This document shows, piece after piece, positions 63,188 to 64,000 of a DNA stretch of 64,000 nucleotides. The stretch is from an uncultured Collinsella sp. (GTDB taxonomy: Bacteria; Actinomycetota; Coriobacteriia; Coriobacteriales; Coriobacteriaceae): positions 123,370-187,369 of the forward strand of contig CABURU010000002.1 of the NCBI GenBank assembly GCA_902494085.1, written 5' to 3'. Below the pieces are notes generated by a model. The model was not told where the DNA came from, made no database searches, and saw only the letters and a program-made list of their open reading frames with translations. The translations under genes were made by a program, and so were the position numbers. How positions within the stretch are numbered: position 1 is the stretch's first letter; each line of letters opens with the position of its first letter.

Positions 63188-64000
63188 TTAAAGCATGGAC
63201 ATGTACCCCTTAAGCTCCTCCTCCCAGTCGGGCATGTGGAAGCCACTGGTCTCGAGCTTGGACAGGTCGAGCGCGGAGTGGACCGGGCGCGGGGCGACGG
63301 GGCCGGCGGCGCTCGCGTAGTAGTCGGCGGTGGCAACCGGCACGACCTTGTCCCCGTTGCCGTTGGCGGCCTCGAAGACGGCGCGGGCGATATCGGCCCA
63401 GGACTTGACGGCGCCGGAGCCCGTGCAGTCGTAGGTGCCGTAGGGGGCGTGCGAGCCCAGCACGTGGAAGATGGCCTCGGCCATGTCGCGCGTGAAAGTC
63501 AGGCGGCCCAGCTGGTCGTCGACCACGGTGACCTGCGTGAGCCCGTCCTCGGGGTCGGCGACGCGGTCGGAGAGCGCCTTCATGGTCTTGACGAAGTTGT
63601 GCCCCTCGCCGATGACCCAGCTGGAGCGCATGATGTAGTGGCGCGGGCAGCCTGCCACGGCGATGTCGCCGGCGGCCTTGGTCTGGCCGTAGACGGACAG
63701 CGGGCTGAGGGGCTCCTCCTCGTCGTGCACCTCGGCGGTGCCGTCGAAGACGTAGTCGGAGGACACGTGGACGAGCGTAATCCCGTACTCGGCGCAGGTG
63801 CGGGCGAGAAGCGCCGGCCCGGTGGCGTTGGCCTTCCAGGCGGTGGCGCGGCCCTCGGGGGTCTCCGCCTTATCGACGGCCGTGTAGGCGCCGCAGTTGA
63901 TCACGGTGCCGTAGAGCGACCAGTCGTACTGAGCGTAGGCCTCCGGGTCGGACATGTCGAAGGTGTCGATGTCGCAGAAGTCGAAGTCCTTGGCGACGCC
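63188..64000 (-). CDS. rmlD: dTDP-4-dehydrorhamnose reductase, 5' end beyond window
   Basis: Reduces dTDP-4-keto-rhamnose to dTDP-rhamnose for cell-surface polysaccharide. The visible 270 residues match RmlD: VINCGAYTAVDKAE, VHVSSDYVFDGT, the catalytic YGQTKAAGD (Y-x-x-x-K) and RSSWVIGEGHNFVKTM. The open frame continues past 64000, so the NAD-binding Rossmann start is outside. High GC, unlike the accessory genes next to it. Confidence 0.9.
   Translation of the reverse strand, partial: GVAKDFDFCDIDTFDMSDPEAYAQYDWSLYGTVINCGAYTAVDKAETPEGRATAWKANATGPALLARTCAEYGITLVHVSSDYVFDGTAEVHDEEEPLSPLSVYGQTKAAGDIAVAGCPRHYIMRSSWVIGEGHNFVKTMKALSDRVADPEDGLTQVTVVDDQLGRLTFTRDMAEAIFHVLGSHAPYGTYDCTGSGAVKSWADIARAVFEAANGNGDKVVPVATADYYASAAGPVAPRPVHSALDLSKLETSGFHMPDWEEELKGYMSML

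Overview
The window looks like a chromosome segment of a high-GC gut actinobacterium of the class Coriobacteriia, most likely Collinsella or a close relative. This is inferred from protein style, gene order (ffh-ftsY-smc-rnc-acpP-plsX-rpmF and rpoD-dnaG-ribF-truB-nrnA-rbfA-infB-nusA-rimP) and codon use; no 16S gene is present to confirm it.

Positions 1-40,000 are mostly housekeeping genes on the minus strand. From the left they are folA-thyA (folate/dTMP), a plus-strand DUF134-NifX fusion, and a block for SRP targeting (ffh, ftsY), chromosome condensation (smc), RNase III, acyl carrier protein, PlsX, L32, DUF177, CoaD, RsmD, RecG and the FakA/Asp23 pair. Two tandem tRNA-Asn genes follow, then rpoD, dnaG, ribF, truB, nrnA, rbfA, infB, nusA and rimP, then leuS and an IMP dehydrogenase of the Tritrichomonas-like type. 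A ModE-like regulator, a PLP-fold protein lacking the Schiff-base lysine, and a sucrose module (scrB, scrA, scrR with paired operators) complete this part. Terminators sit directly in front of rimP, plsX and acpP and suggest attenuation.

Positions 40,082-51,176 form one tightly overlapping minus-strand operon for a Pel-like exopolysaccharide: PelD with an extra N-terminal nucleotide-sugar-epimerase-like domain, PelE-like, a DUF2194 deacetylase, PelF, PelG, a CotH-like lipoprotein (one frameshift), a VTC-domain protein and DUF4956. The expected flow is c-di-GMP sensing at PelD, polymerisation by PelF, export by PelG and PelE, and deacetylation by the DUF2194 protein. Nothing resembling PelB or PelC is present, as expected for a Gram-positive envelope.

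Positions 51,300-63,060 are an accessory island of lower GC. It holds a probable toxin-antitoxin-chaperone operon (MqsR-like, MqsA-like, SecB-like) bracketed by palindromic repeats, a decayed IS256-type transposase, an IetAS-type AAA ATPase plus subtilisin pair with two divergent genes for tiny, wholly basic peptides, a KAP-family NTPase, a frameshifted transglutaminase-like surface protein and an AbiH-family protein. This reads as an anti-phage/defence island. The right edge enters rmlD of a dTDP-rhamnose pathway.

The most interesting unexplained items are the two conserved acid-free micropeptides beside the IetAS pair, the MqsRA-SecB-like module, and a family of at least four palindromic elements whose arms differ between copies yet stay self-complementary.
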